The position numbers and the translations under genes are program-made. A DNA stretch of 24,637 bases from Thermomucor indicae-seudaticae. Lineage: Eukaryota > Mucoromycota > Mucoromycetes > Mucorales > Lichtheimiaceae. This document shows, piece by piece, positions 1-9,781 of the stretch. The notes below the pieces were generated by a model. The model had not been told where the DNA came from. It ran no database searches and saw only the letters and a list, made by a program, of their open reading frames with translations. Positions within the stretch are counted from its first letter, which is position 1; each line of letters starts with the position of its first letter. The stretch covers positions 1-24,637 of the forward strand of contig JSYX01000529.1 of NCBI GenBank assembly GCA_000787465.1, in the 5' to 3' direction.

Positions 1-171
1 CGCGCAAATTTATATCTAAGGGCATGTAAACGTGATAGCTTGACGACGCTAATTTGATTTATCGAGTAGGCGCAGACCTGATTTCGGCTTCGGCGCGAAA
101 GGAGTACCCGAGGAGCGCAAACAACACTTTCAAATCCAGTATTAGTGCGCTTGTTAACCCTTGGGCGGGGG

Positions 172-594
172 TTACTGCACCTGCATATCAAACCCTGGCG
201 TTTCAGGCTCAGACGAGCTTTCGCGGCTGGAAGTCGAAGAGCTTCCTTGGTTCACGACTTCATCGACTGCCATCCTACCCTGTATGCGTTGCTGGGCATG
301 GCGTATCTGTACACGTTCGGTCTCTTCCACTGTCGCCTCGATCTCAAGGTCTTTCATGCGCTAAAGATCGAGATGTTACCATAATTGTAGTGGTCAACAA
401 AGATAGCTATATACCTTTTGATGGTTTCCATCAAGACCCTTTTCCACTTGCTCCCAGCAGTCTTCTCTTGTTGATGCATGTGCTATCTGGTCGCTTGTGA
501 GTAAAGAATCACTGAGAGTCTTCCTGTCGAACCGCCTTTGCAACTTTATGCATGCGATTAGTTTCTCTTTTAAAACGCGATCAACTGACCACAT
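172..594 (-). CDS. Small helical protein, MIX23/CCDC58-like (5' end unresolved)
   Basis: Two exons are visible on the minus strand: 594-415 and 360-172, joined by a 54-nt intron (361-414, GTATAT...TTTAG) that keeps phase 0. Together they encode about 122 residues ending at a TAA. The product is charged and helical, with a Ser/Glu-rich tail. From memory it resembles MIX23 (CCDC58), a small mitochondrial intermembrane-space-associated protein. The first exon starts with a VDRVLKEKL segment like the family's DDRI..ELN, and the segment ending in DEVVN sits at almost the same distance from the STRED segment as EEVVN does from SRDR in human MIX23. The usual N-terminal Cys/Phe segment is missing. 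An in-frame stop lies a little upstream of the ATG, so a 5' exon may have been missed or the annotated ATG (594) may be internal. The intron and continuous frames make a real gene likely; the family name is tentative. Confidence 0.6.
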
Positions 595-2086
595 CCCGAT
601 GGGATTTAATATGTGCGTTCTCTGTAGTGAAGAATAATGTAGCTACCGGTGTTTGCGCACGCCATGTGGCGAGTGTGCCCATGTAATAACGCCCAAAGAC
701 AATGACGATGTCCACATGCAGTAATGGAAGGCAGAGTGCCTTGAAGACAAAGAGCAGAAAGCAAAAGAAAGAAGGCAAAAGAACAAAAACGAGTTTCGTC
801 CATTTTATATGATCTGATGATGTCAGATAAGTTTCATGCTACTTGTCTGTTTCGCGTGATTCTTGGCAAAACTGGATCTTCACTTGCTATCGAACATCTC
901 TTCTGTTGTTGGCTATATAGCATCTGGTTTCACATTCGGTTTGCAGAATACACGATAAGTCTAACAGGTTGAAGTCATGATATTAAGACGGACCAGTAAG
1001 CCTAACTTTTGCTTCAATCAGGGGAATAGGAAGATGTGGTCTCATATTTTCTTACGGAAGATGGTCAATGATGAACTAGTAAATGTTGATACAGTCCAGG
1101 TTACGGGTAAAGACTGCGTTTTGCAAATGGCAAGGTGTCCGGCACACTGTGCTGGGTCAGCTGTGCTTGCCTATTAGCACTCTGAGCGCTTTCCCTTTTC
1201 GGTTTGATATGTCACCTGTTACTTTCTTTGAAAACCATACAAATAGGGGAAATGCTGTTTTTCCTTGGATAGCTCTTCAACCTGCCGGAAACAACGGTGC
1301 ATCAGGCACAGGCATTGAATGAGATTCAGGAGTACAACGCCAGTAATCTTTGAATTGGCGTTGTCGCGCTTGTAGGACTGTAGTCTGGAAAAACCTAAGC
1401 AGAAACGGAAGCTGACGAATCTGCTTGCTACGTCTACTATATTGTGCCTATCCCAACTCATGGTGCCCAAGGAGACCGGTCGGCTATAAGAAGTGTAACC
1501 TCTTCTCTTATCAATGAGTAGCAAAGAATTTTCCTTACTTTGTTAATGCTTTCGTCAGAAAAACGCTCGCCTTAAAGAACGCATGAATATTACTCGTTCT
1601 CTATGCAATTGGATAGCTACTTAAGTAATAAGGCCACCTTAACAAAATGTCTGAAGTTCATTTGGTTGCTATTCTATCTCTCGACGGCTTTTGTGGAAGT
1701 TTATTCTAGCAGAAGACTTGTAATAATGAAATAACGCCAACTGAATATCGAAATGGAGATCGTATACGACAACATCATACAGTCGAAAACCGTTAGTTTC
1801 GTCTCAGCTAATTTTAAGGACCCATTTGTTTTCACGTAACTAAGTGCTTGAAAGGGACAGGGGTCGACCGTAAACCCATTTTTATGATGCCTGAGGCAAG
1901 TGATTATTGTCATGGACAGCGACTGTGAACAGGATATGCCAAAATTAAAAAAGTTTATTAACAGCTTGACACCTCCTTTTTCATTGCCCCTTATATCTGC
2001 TGAAATTTTTCTCAAATAAATTGCCTCGGTTCTCTATGAAATTACAAAAGGTCGATAGAGTTCACATCAACAAAGTTGGTATAGCT
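595..2086. other. Intergenic stretch, no intact gene recognised
   Basis: No continuous coding model with splice sites could be built here on either strand. Several open frames of 60-100 codons exist (for example 1701-2015 minus and 977-1177 plus) but their composition is not protein-like and I recognise none. A plus-strand reading near 611-812 looks like a broken zinc-knuckle followed by a Lys/Arg/Glu-rich tail and carries two stops; see findings. Confidence 0.5.
1334..1364. repeat. Perfect 9-bp inverted repeat, 13-nt loop
   Basis: ACAACGCCA at 1334-1342 is the exact reverse complement of TGGCGTTGT at 1356-1364. It lies in a region without a recognised gene, so no role is assigned. Confidence 0.6.
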
Positions 2087-2478
2087 ACCACTACTGGAAA
2101 AGCTGATTCTATTTTTGCCTAAATTTCACTGGTTTTCCCTAAAATTCATGTTTTCATGGAAAAGTAGGGTAGGCTTCTGCTGTCTGCGCTTCTTTTCACT
2201 ATTTTCTTGAGTAGGCTCTTTTATCACGACAAATTTTGCTCTGACAGCGTATATAGAACTTTTGAGCGTAATATATGACGCATAAACCTTCCAAAAGTGT
2301 CTTCGGTATGTGATACTGGCAGGAAAGACAACCATGAGTGGAATTAGGGAATTTCCGGGGGAGGTAGAGATGACGTTCACTGAAGGCAACACTGTACCCT
2401 ACTTTTCCTTGAAAGCATTAATTTTAGGGAAAACAAGTGAAATTCAAAGAAAAATATAACTAGTTTTTCCCGTGGTGT
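2087..2478. mobile_element. MITE-like element with long inverted arms
   Basis: The segment 2121-2171 and the reverse complement of 2395-2445 agree at 46 of 51 positions. Weaker similarity continues outward for roughly 30 bp on both sides (around 2087-2120 and 2446-2478). The spacer of about 220 bp has no recognisable coding content. Long inverted arms around a short non-coding core are the pattern of a non-autonomous DNA transposon (MITE). The exact ends are not certain. GGTATA occurs just outside both ends (2078-2083 and 2488-2493) and could be a target duplication, but the right-hand copy lies some bases beyond the last matching arm. The superfamily is not identified. Confidence 0.6.
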
Positions 2479-3081
2479 ACTCGCAGTGGTATATAAAAAG
2501 AAAGTCGTCAACTACTTATATAATTATCACTTATGGAAGCTCTTTACTCTTCACAGGATCCACAGGAAAGCACAGTACACAACAAGCAAGATTTGAGCGA
2601 GTAAGTTCTTGTAAAATGTATGCCAACCGATATTTAGCGGCTTGTGAGCACATGCTGACATAGATTGAGAATCAGAGAGCAATAAGACAAGAAAGGCCAA
2701 CCTCTAAATGTATTAAAAGAAATATTATATCCCTCTAACAGAGTCTTAGGACCCCCCTGAATAAGTGCATTGACTACTACGCTTCGACTGATTATTGATC
2801 GGAACATGGGACCCCTTCTTTTTTGCCTGTGCGCAGACATTGTCGGGAAATGCCTTTGACCGCTGGAATCGACGTAGCCGCGACAAGCTGATATTGTTAA
2901 CAAGCTTTCGTTGGATAACATTCTATGAAATATTCGTTGAAACATTTTACGGTTAGTTTCTCTCTGTCCATTGGCTCATCGTGCTATAAGCGAAATATAA
3001 TATGTTTACACAGAGAGCTTCCTCCAACCATTGAGTAAGATCTAGAAAAGAACTTCGGAAACAAATCTATTATTGGTTGTA
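2479..3081. other. Intergenic, downstream of bL9m
   Basis: AT-rich DNA beyond the 3' end of the bL9m gene. A 103-codon minus-strand frame (2634-2945) is present but has no recognisable domain, no splice context and unconvincing composition. Nothing else is supported. Confidence 0.5.
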
Positions 3082-3903
3082 TTAGGCAGCAACTACTCGA
3101 ACTTTCAGTGGCACAGGGGTAGACGATCCTACGATCTGTACAAGGACATCGTGATCACCCAGCGACTTGATACGACCCCCTTCCGTCTTGAATTCAATCA
3201 ACTGCTTATCGATGGTCAATCCATATTCTTCTTTTAACTTGCTCGTCAAGTCTTCAGCAGTAACAGATCCAAACGTATTGGTGGTCTCAGGGATAACAGC
3301 ACGCTTAAATTCCAGCACCTGCACTTCGCCCAATTCTCTCCGTAACTGCGATGCCATGGCTCGCCGTTTATTAATTCCTGCTGACTATTTGTATGCATCC
3401 CAATTAATACTTATATATACTGACGCCTGCAACAGCATAGCTTACCCGGTCGGCCTGCGATTGTTCCGCTTCAAGCTTCTGTCGAGCCTCCAGGGCCCGA
3501 TTCCGTGGGCCTTGGTAATGTTGAATATAACTAGCTTTTCCCGCAGGATACAGGACGTTCCGCATCAAACCCGCTAAAAGCCGTTGAGTACTGGGACAGG
3601 ACCCTTTATACCGCACAGTACTCACGTCGAATGGTCACAATTTCGTCTAAAAAGGGAATACTTAAAAATACAATCATCACGATAGTACCAAAGTGGTCGC
3701 TGTACCTTTGATACCAAGGCCTTCGACATATTCGTTAAGTCGGACCTGGATTGATGCTTTTTTGTGGGCACCGCGCTACATGTAGTCGAAATGAGCGCCG
3801 ATTACAAGGAACAGTTGAAAAACTAAATACATACTGAAATTACAGCCGTGTTTAATGCAGAGCGAGGAAGCGACCGATGTGCGCAAAGACGTAGTACTGA
3901 CAT
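3082..3903 (-). CDS. Mitochondrial large-subunit ribosomal protein bL9m
   Basis: Five exons on the minus strand: 3903-3835, 3775-3706, 3646-3626, 3573-3446 and 3384-3082, with introns of 52-61 nt. The phases close exactly to give 196 residues. The order matches bacterial bL9 preceded by a mitochondrial leader. Residues 1 to about 28 are Arg/Ser/Ala-rich without acidic residues (starts MSVLRLCAHRSLPRS), a good presequence. Next come the N-domain strand VRLNEYVEGLGIKGDEIVTI and the GLMRNVLYPAGKA segment, then a charged linker helix (ALEARQKLEAEQ), and the C-domain with GLTIDK and LGDHDVLVQI and a final VPLKVRVVAA. bL9 binds 23S-type rRNA near the L1 stalk; this copy should act in the mitochondrial ribosome. 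The 21-nt third exon is unusually small. Upstream of the ATG a 63-codon open frame ends 6 nt before the start. Confidence 0.9.
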
Positions 3904-4397
3904 TGTGTTTTAGGTTTCCTCGACTCCAAGTTTTTGCTTGCGCCCTCGCATTGCAACTTGGTGGCGCACAAATTGATTTACCGCTTGTGACTTATTTTCT
4001 TGTTTGGCATTTAAAAAGGGTAACCTGCACACTTTTGTGTTTTTCTTCGTCTTTTCAAAGGGTATGAATTTAGAGTCGTAGCTTGTGCGTATCTTATACA
4101 ATGGGCCTGGCTGCGCTAGTCATCCCCGCGAATAACCAAGGGTCTTTTACGAGATTCGGTGCTTTGGATATCCAAGTCGTCTCTGGCAGTTGCCAGCCGA
4201 GGACGCTACTCCAACTTGCACACACAACCATGCGTTCAAAAGGAAAAGGAAATGAAAAAGACTAACATTTGTTTTTGTGTGTATAGTCCCTGTGCGTCAA
4301 CACTCTTTTTTACATATGCTATGGCAAATAAACATAATCGTTCACTTCTAGACAGGAGAGTTTTTATTCTGTTGTCTAAAAATTGACTACGCTGCCT
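3904..4397. other. Spacer between tandem genes eS25 and bL9m
   Basis: The 494 bp should hold the 3' end of eS25 transcripts and the promoter and leader of bL9m (both minus strand). The only notable open frame is 4101-3910 on the minus strand, a Lys-rich 63 codons abutting the bL9m start. I recognise no other gene. Confidence 0.5.
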
Positions 4398-5196
4398 TTA
4401 TTCCTCGTCAGAGTCGCCAGCAGAAGCCTTCTTATCGTCACCAGTAGCACGGGCTGTAATGCATATAATTAGTCGCTGTATAATGAACTATACAATTTAC
4501 AAGATAATACATACTGTAGATGATTTGAGAGTGGTGACGGACCAAAGGCTTGATAAGACCCTGAGACTCAAGCTCGCGGATAGCAACGCGGGCAAGGGAA
4601 CCGTTCAAGCGCAGACGGTCAACCAAGACAGACTGAGTAATGAGCTTGTAGGTGGGAACTTCCTTGAAGAGACGTTCGTAGGTAGGCTTGTCCAGGACGA
4701 CCATGTTGTTGGCCTTGTCCTTGACCTTCTTGGCGGACCATTTCTAAATTCCAAGACATGTCAGTAATGTTTATGTTCCTCTTCTTTTATTGCATAAATA
4801 CTTGCCTTCTTAGCCTTCTTGCCACCCGAGGACGAGCTAGGAACAGCACCAGCGTCTTTTTTGCCCTAACAACGGTAACTGTGTCAGCCCAATTTGCAAT
4901 TGCTCAGCCGATAATCAAAGCTCTCCCCGCTCCCGAATCACTCCCAAAATCGCTCGTTATCAGTCGCCTCATTTCAGCATTTGGACCGACGAACGCAATG
5001 AAGATTTGGATACGTCGTATTAGCCGCTCTTCACGGACGGATGGATGCATATTTCGACGACATATCCATCCACGAGTCGCAGTTGGAAGCCATACGGTAT
5101 CAATCCATTGCGCATCTTTTCATCCATCGTTCACTGATCTACCCTCCAATAGGTCGTCCATCAACATGTGCCTCCACCATATAGATCACTCACCAT
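4398..5196 (-). CDS. RPS25: Cytosolic small-subunit ribosomal protein eS25
   Basis: Exons on the minus strand: 5196-5194 (ATG only), 4865-4806, 4743-4515 and 4453-4398; phases close to 115 residues, the usual eS25 size. The protein has a short Ser/Gly linker and Lys-rich N-terminus, KWSAKKVKDKANN, the winged-helix core with DKPTYERLFKEVPTYKLIT, then GSLARVAIREL and GLIKPLVRHHSQIIYTRAT, and an acidic tail. eS25 sits on the head of the 40S subunit near the E site. The first intron (4866-5193, 328 nt) starts directly after the ATG with GTGAGT, a layout common in ribosomal protein genes. The second intron (4744-4805) fits the frame only with a GC donor, AAG|GCAAGT; the nearby GT donor breaks the frame. 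A pyrimidine-rich leader (minus strand, about 5197-5220) precedes the start. The ATG-only exon is inferred; the other exons are firm. Confidence 0.9.
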
Positions 5197-5351
5197 GACG
5201 GATTAGAGAGGAAGAGAAAGTGGGGAGGCTGCTTTGGTGCTGCCCAAATAGGCAAGCTGAGATTCAAACGGCTCAATTTCAAATTGCTGGGCGAACCCGA
5301 ATGCTTGCCCTGCTTGTGCCTGCTTCGTGTGCCTTTCTTTTCTCGACCAGT
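5197..5351. promoter_or_regulatory. Shared divergent promoter, eS25 / SIP5-like gene
   Basis: Only 155 bp separate the two start codons, so both core promoters must lie here or extend into the first exon or intron. On the eS25 side a CT-rich tract (CTTTCTCTTCCTCTC read on the minus strand) lies just before the ATG, as expected for translation-machinery transcripts. No clear TATA box is visible. Confidence 0.6.
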
Positions 5352-6812
5352 ATGGGCGCCAATACCTCAAGAGAACACCACGGCTCTTCCAGTAACGCAG
5401 CGCATGCAAATTTAGAAGAGCTGGTCGACCTTGGCTCAGTACTTCCAAACGGCATTTATGCCAAGACCCCGCAGGACTACGATCATCGTTGCGTCCGCAG
5501 CTTGATCGTCGCTCGGAAGCTTGCTCCGTTCTACAAAGGTATTTTCCGAATCAGTCAGAAGGCATTCCAGCATACAAAACGAGAACGGTCATGTTAATTC
5601 CGATGGGATTTGAAGGTCTCGCTGATGCACCAGAGCCAGGCACAGACATTCCAGAAGCAACAGCAAGCGGACCAACAACACTGCCCACCGTATCGGAAAA
5701 GAAACCAATGAAGGGACGCTCGCGAAGCTCATCAGGTTCGAAACAGCGAAGCCCGCATGCAGAGCGACAAAAGCTGGACGCGGAACGATTACGCCAGAGA
5801 CAGCAGACATTGTATAAAGACGCAATCGAGTGTCCCATATGTTTTCTCGTAAGAATTAATTTGGAGCGAAAGGCATTTATCTTTATTGTTGACGACGGTT
5901 TATCAGTATTATCCTGCCAACATCAATCGTGCTCGATGCTGTAACCAGCCGGTGTGCACAGAGTGCTTTGTGCAGATTAGACGACCACCCGAAACGCCAT
6001 CCGTTCCGGCTTCATGCCCGTTTTGTCTTGTAGAAAATTTTGGCGTGATTTATGAACCTCCTGCATGGAGTGAGCAACAGGAGGTGAGTTCGATGACGTG
6101 GTTATGCAGAAATTATGGTTTTCCGCTAAAGGCGGGAACAGGCCAGGTCGCGGGATGCGGTGAGCCGAACCAAAGTTAGCCCGACTCATTCCAAGTCCGG
6201 AGCCCTGCACACAGCCTCTGGAGCTAGTAGTACGTCGAGACCGAGACGAAAGAGCAGTAGCCACACAAACACAACAGTAGTACTTGTCGGTAAGCCTACC
6301 ATACCCATTCCAGAAATCAGGCAGGGTCGATTAAGATCAGTATAGACCACGTTAGGCCCAACTGGAACAAACCGCCTCCTCTGCCTTCAGGATCATCTTC
6401 TCGTCGGAATTCGGAGTCGGGCAGGCCCTCAAGAGCATTTTTACGCGCAGCAGCGGCTTCTCTAACCCGTCCTGGACGATCAGCTTCTTCGGTAAATGCC
6501 AATCAATATAACGAATATCTAGCAGCGATAAGGAGTATGAATGCCGACTTGGAGGAAGCCATGGTCATGGAAGCCATACGTTTGTCGCTTATTGAAGAGC
6601 AAGAGCGCCAGGAGCGGCTCGCACGGAATACTTCCGAAGGTGACGCCAACACCGACCCTGCAACCGTCAATGCTAGTGAAATACGTGAAACGCTTGAGGC
6701 TGTGCACCAATCGCTCATCACATCGAACGCAACGGACGAAAATGAATCACTGACGAATGCGACTTGCAACTCTGAGCAGGCAGGAACCTCAAACCACTCA
6801 CCGTCGACATGA
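5352..6812 (+). CDS. SIP5: SIP5-like RING-type zinc-binding protein
   Basis: Five exons: 5352-5538, 5616-5848, 5907-6083, 6142-6289 and 6346-6812, giving 403 residues with phases that close. The N-terminus MGANTS has Gly2 and Ser6, a likely myristoylation signal. The family block VRSLIVARKLAPFYKGL spans the first splice. CPICFL (about 135-140) then runs across the second splice into YYPANINRARCCNQPVC..CF and a final CPFC, the Cys-rich zinc-binding core of Sip5. After a Ser/Arg-rich linker comes VVLVDHVRPNW, then an Ala/Arg stretch, and DLEEAMVMEAIRLSLIEE (about 315-332), which looks like a ubiquitin-interacting motif. In yeast Sip5 was found as a Snf1-interacting protein; the biochemical role is poorly known, and ubiquitin binding or ligase activity here is inference. 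The gene is divergent from eS25 and convergent with ADE2. Confidence 0.88.
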
Positions 6813-7121
6813 TTTCTGCTATCTTGAAACACTCTCGAAGTATCGATTACGCCATCGACCCACGCTTTCCCTCGATCTCTGTCCTACCCCGCTCTCATCA
6901 GATCATAACGCTCGCATGTAAAAACCCTAACCCTTATCCTTCAGAAATGTAGACAGCAGTGTACAGATTTCTTGCATCCATCATAGCAATAGCAATTATG
7001 AATCAATGTTATCATCTATCAGGATCGTTGGATTTTATGATTAAGATTTGATGAAATATACTAGTGCTAATGTACAGTTTACTTTATCATGAAGAGAACA
7101 GCTCTAATAATTTTCCCAACC
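6813..7121. other. Convergent 3' spacer, SIP5-like gene / ADE2
   Basis: 309 bp between two stop codons facing each other. It must hold both 3' UTRs and poly(A) sites. It becomes AT-rich from about 6950. No further gene is seen. Confidence 0.6.
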
Positions 7122-9003
7122 CTAAAAGGGCGAATATGAACCTTGCAATTGCATAATCATAACATCTCCATCTCTCTGACGTACCACGTGGTCAAGTTTG
7201 TCAACCTTGCGTAGGACCTCGTCTTCCATCTTACGCATATATTCTTCCATTTTCTCCAATATTCCAGGTATAAATGCACCCAAAAGTCGAATAGCCAACA
7301 GTGCTGCATTAGTGCTGTTGTTTATGGCAACTGTGGCCACAGGAATACCACGCTAATGAACTTCATTAGTTACTAGTTATACAAGCCTAGCAGACAGGGG
7401 AAATTTACCGGCATTTGTACGATACTGTGCAATGAATCTACACCATCCAAGGAGCTGCCTTTTACAGGAACGCCAATCACAGGAAGAGGGGTCATTGCAG
7501 CAACCATACCGGGTAAATGTGCAGCACCGCCTGCTCCGGCAATGATGGCTTTAAGGCCACGCTTGGCAGCCGACTGTGCGTATTCTACCATACGCATCGG
7601 TGTTCGGTGTGCAGAGACAATAGACAGTTCGAAGGGTATACCGAAGTCCTTCAAAATCTGCGCGCCAACCTTCATGACGGGCAAATCAGAATCGGATCCC
7701 ATAATGATACCGACCAGCGGTCTTAATGACAGTGGACGGTCGACATCAGGTTCAATTGCCTTGAGAATAGGCTTGATGCGCTCTTGCACTTGCATCATGG
7801 ACTCGCCGACAACGGTAATATGACCCATCTTCCGTCCTGGACGGCATTCCTTTTTGCCGTATAAATGAATCGTCGCTCCGTCGGCGACCAAGGCTGCCTG
7901 GCATGGTCGATAACAGTCCTCCATACTCGAAGATTCACCCAATATATTGACCATAATGGATGCCGGAACCTTCATTGCCGTAGAGCCCAGAGGCATATCC
8001 AAAATGGCTCGCAAATGGTTCTCAAATTGCGATGTGTCACAAGCTTCGATCGTGTAATGACCCGAATTGTGGGGACGAGGGGCGATCTCATTGAGTAAAA
8101 TGTTACCTGCCGAATAACCTGCCATCAGCAATCGCCCATAATATCGTAGATGATAGCATACCGTTCTCCATCAGGAACATTTCGACACCAAAAATACCGG
8201 CTCCTGGGAATGACTTGATGGCATCCATGGCAATAGACTGAGCTTTGCTCAGGACAGCACCATCAACCTGAGCTGGTGCAATGACAAGATGGCATATGCT
8301 GTTTTTGTGGATCGTTTCAACGACAGGATATCCTCGAACTTCTCCATTGGCACGACGAACCACCATGACTGCAAGCTCCTTCACAAACGGAGCCCACTTC
8401 TCGGCATACAGAGGAGTCTTTGACAAGGCTTCCATGGCAGGCTTAATGTCAGCTTCCGATTTCACCACGTAGTTGCCCTTTCCGTCATAAGCCATCGTCT
8501 TTGACTTGAGCATAAAAGGATAACCAAACTTTTTGCCAGCACCGTGAACAGCAACTTCGTCAGGTGTTTCCAAAAACTCTGCCACAGGAATACCGTGAGC
8601 CGTCAAGTGCTGCTTTTGTGCATATTTATCCTGGATCGTCTTGACGGTCTTTGCAGACGGGTGAACTTTAACTTTTCCTTCCTGCTCCAGTTCAGCCAGA
8701 ACATCGGCGTCCACATGCTCGATCTCGACCGTAACGACATCGACCTGATTCGCAAGCTCTCGTATCTTTGCTGGGTCTTTGAATGCACCGTGAATGTGAT
8801 TTTGTGTCGCTTCAATCTGTTTTGCTGGCGCGTCCGTCGGTGCGTCGAGAATAGTCACTTGGAGGTTTAGTCGAGAAGCGGCCTCGACCATCATACGACC
8901 AAGTTGACCACCTTGTAGCCAAAAGTTCCATTACTATGACAAGAGTACTCTAAACATTCAGCGAAACCATACCTCCCAGAATGCCGACCCTTTGGCTGTT
9001 CAT
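7122..9003 (-). CDS. ADE2: Phosphoribosylaminoimidazole carboxylase (PurK-PurE fusion)
   Basis: Four exons on the minus strand: 9003-8973, 8911-8162, 8106-7409 and 7352-7122, with introns of 55-61 nt. Phases close to 569 residues, almost the length of yeast Ade2. It carboxylates aminoimidazole ribotide to CAIR in de novo purine synthesis. The N-terminal PurK part is ATP-grasp: [12 protein letters not shown] at residues 7-18 (split by intron 1), [21 protein letters not shown], and [17 protein letters not shown] just after intron 2. The PurE part starts near residue 392 with [10 protein letters not shown], followed by SAHRTP (about 425-430) and [11 protein letters not shown] (about 450-460), the CAIR mutase active-site motifs, then [13 protein letters not shown] and, after intron 3, [10 protein letters not shown]. 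The last 25 residues or so are charged. All expected motifs are present, so the enzyme should be active. Its upstream side faces the transposon-rich interval. Confidence 0.97.
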
Positions 9004-9781
9004 GTTTGTAGTGAAGTGTGAAAGTAAAAAAGTTGCTGGCAAGAGTGGCTTTCCGCATCTCCGCCACCACATCTGGCTGGCTCACAATCGTCACTGTTTT
9101 ATAGATAGATCTGCATACTTCTGAAGATTTGCCGCGCCGTTCGAAGACAAGAAGATGCTCAGTAATGGATGTATATGCACCCATCGAGAGACAGTTCGTG
9201 TAAGCAGGTCACAGGGGAGCTACACCACAAACCCATCTCCTGGTTGCTGCATCAGTATTTCGCAAAGACTGTGTGTCGTTTTGTCTAATATGACTGTCGT
9301 TCTCAATGTTCCCTTGAAAGACTGTTTCCGTTACAGCCGAGCGAGATTAATATTTTGATTGCGATACCCTGACAATTACCTGCATGTTTATCAAGCAGTG
9401 TATATGAATTTGCATCTGCACTACGCGAAAATAGCCCCTTAGTTTGCAGATATATTCTTGAACGAAACTTGCTTACAAGCGATGCAATAATTAGTTAAGG
9501 ACAACCTTAGACTTATACCACCCCTCTGACATAATAAAGGTTCAAGACTGCAATTCAAGTTTTTTGGTCAACCTTTCATTAAAGGTCATCTAAGTCATTA
9601 GAATTAGTCGTAAACGACATATAGGTAATGCAAAAAAATACTAATACTTGAATGCAAGTCTACGATCTTGACATTATTTATGAGCTAACCCTTGAATTCA
9701 AGCATCATCCTTGACGTCCCCCCTAGTTTCATGACCTATCCTATGCTTTCCGCCGACATAATCAAAATTCAAGTATTATTT
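9004..9781. other. ADE2 upstream region and AT-rich repeat-like DNA
   Basis: The first 300 bp or so should carry the ADE2 promoter; no TGACTC-type (Gcn4/Bas1) site was noticed. From about 9450 to 9780 the hexamer CTTGAA or its complement TTCAAG recurs several times, including a perfect 12-bp palindrome CTTGAATTCAAG near 9693. No coding model is supported. Confidence 0.5.

Noticed and set aside
54..500. 148-codon plus-strand frame at the left edge
   Set aside because: It runs antisense to the spliced MIX23-like gene, whose two exons and 54-nt intron explain the openness; the plus-strand product has no domain.
1701..2015. 104-codon minus-strand frame
   Set aside because: No domain, no splice partners, low-complexity AT-rich composition; likely chance.
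2634..2945. 103-codon minus-strand frame
   Set aside because: Unconvincing residue composition and no recognised motif; not supported as a gene.
4866..5193. Possible snoRNA in the eS25 first intron
   Set aside because: Loose CTGA and ATGA-like motifs occur, but no properly spaced C/D pair with a terminal stem and no clear H/ACA layout was found by eye.
5539..5570. 32-nt intron in the SIP5-like gene
   Set aside because: Too short compared with every other intron in the window (all 52 nt or more); the 77-nt alternative keeps phase and restores the family motif. Kept only as a possible alternative acceptor.
7517..7823. Plus-strand frames inside the ADE2 locus (7517-7726, 7542-7823, 7865-8098)
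   Set aside because: They are the complementary strand of ADE2 coding exons; the ADE2 motifs account for the sequence.
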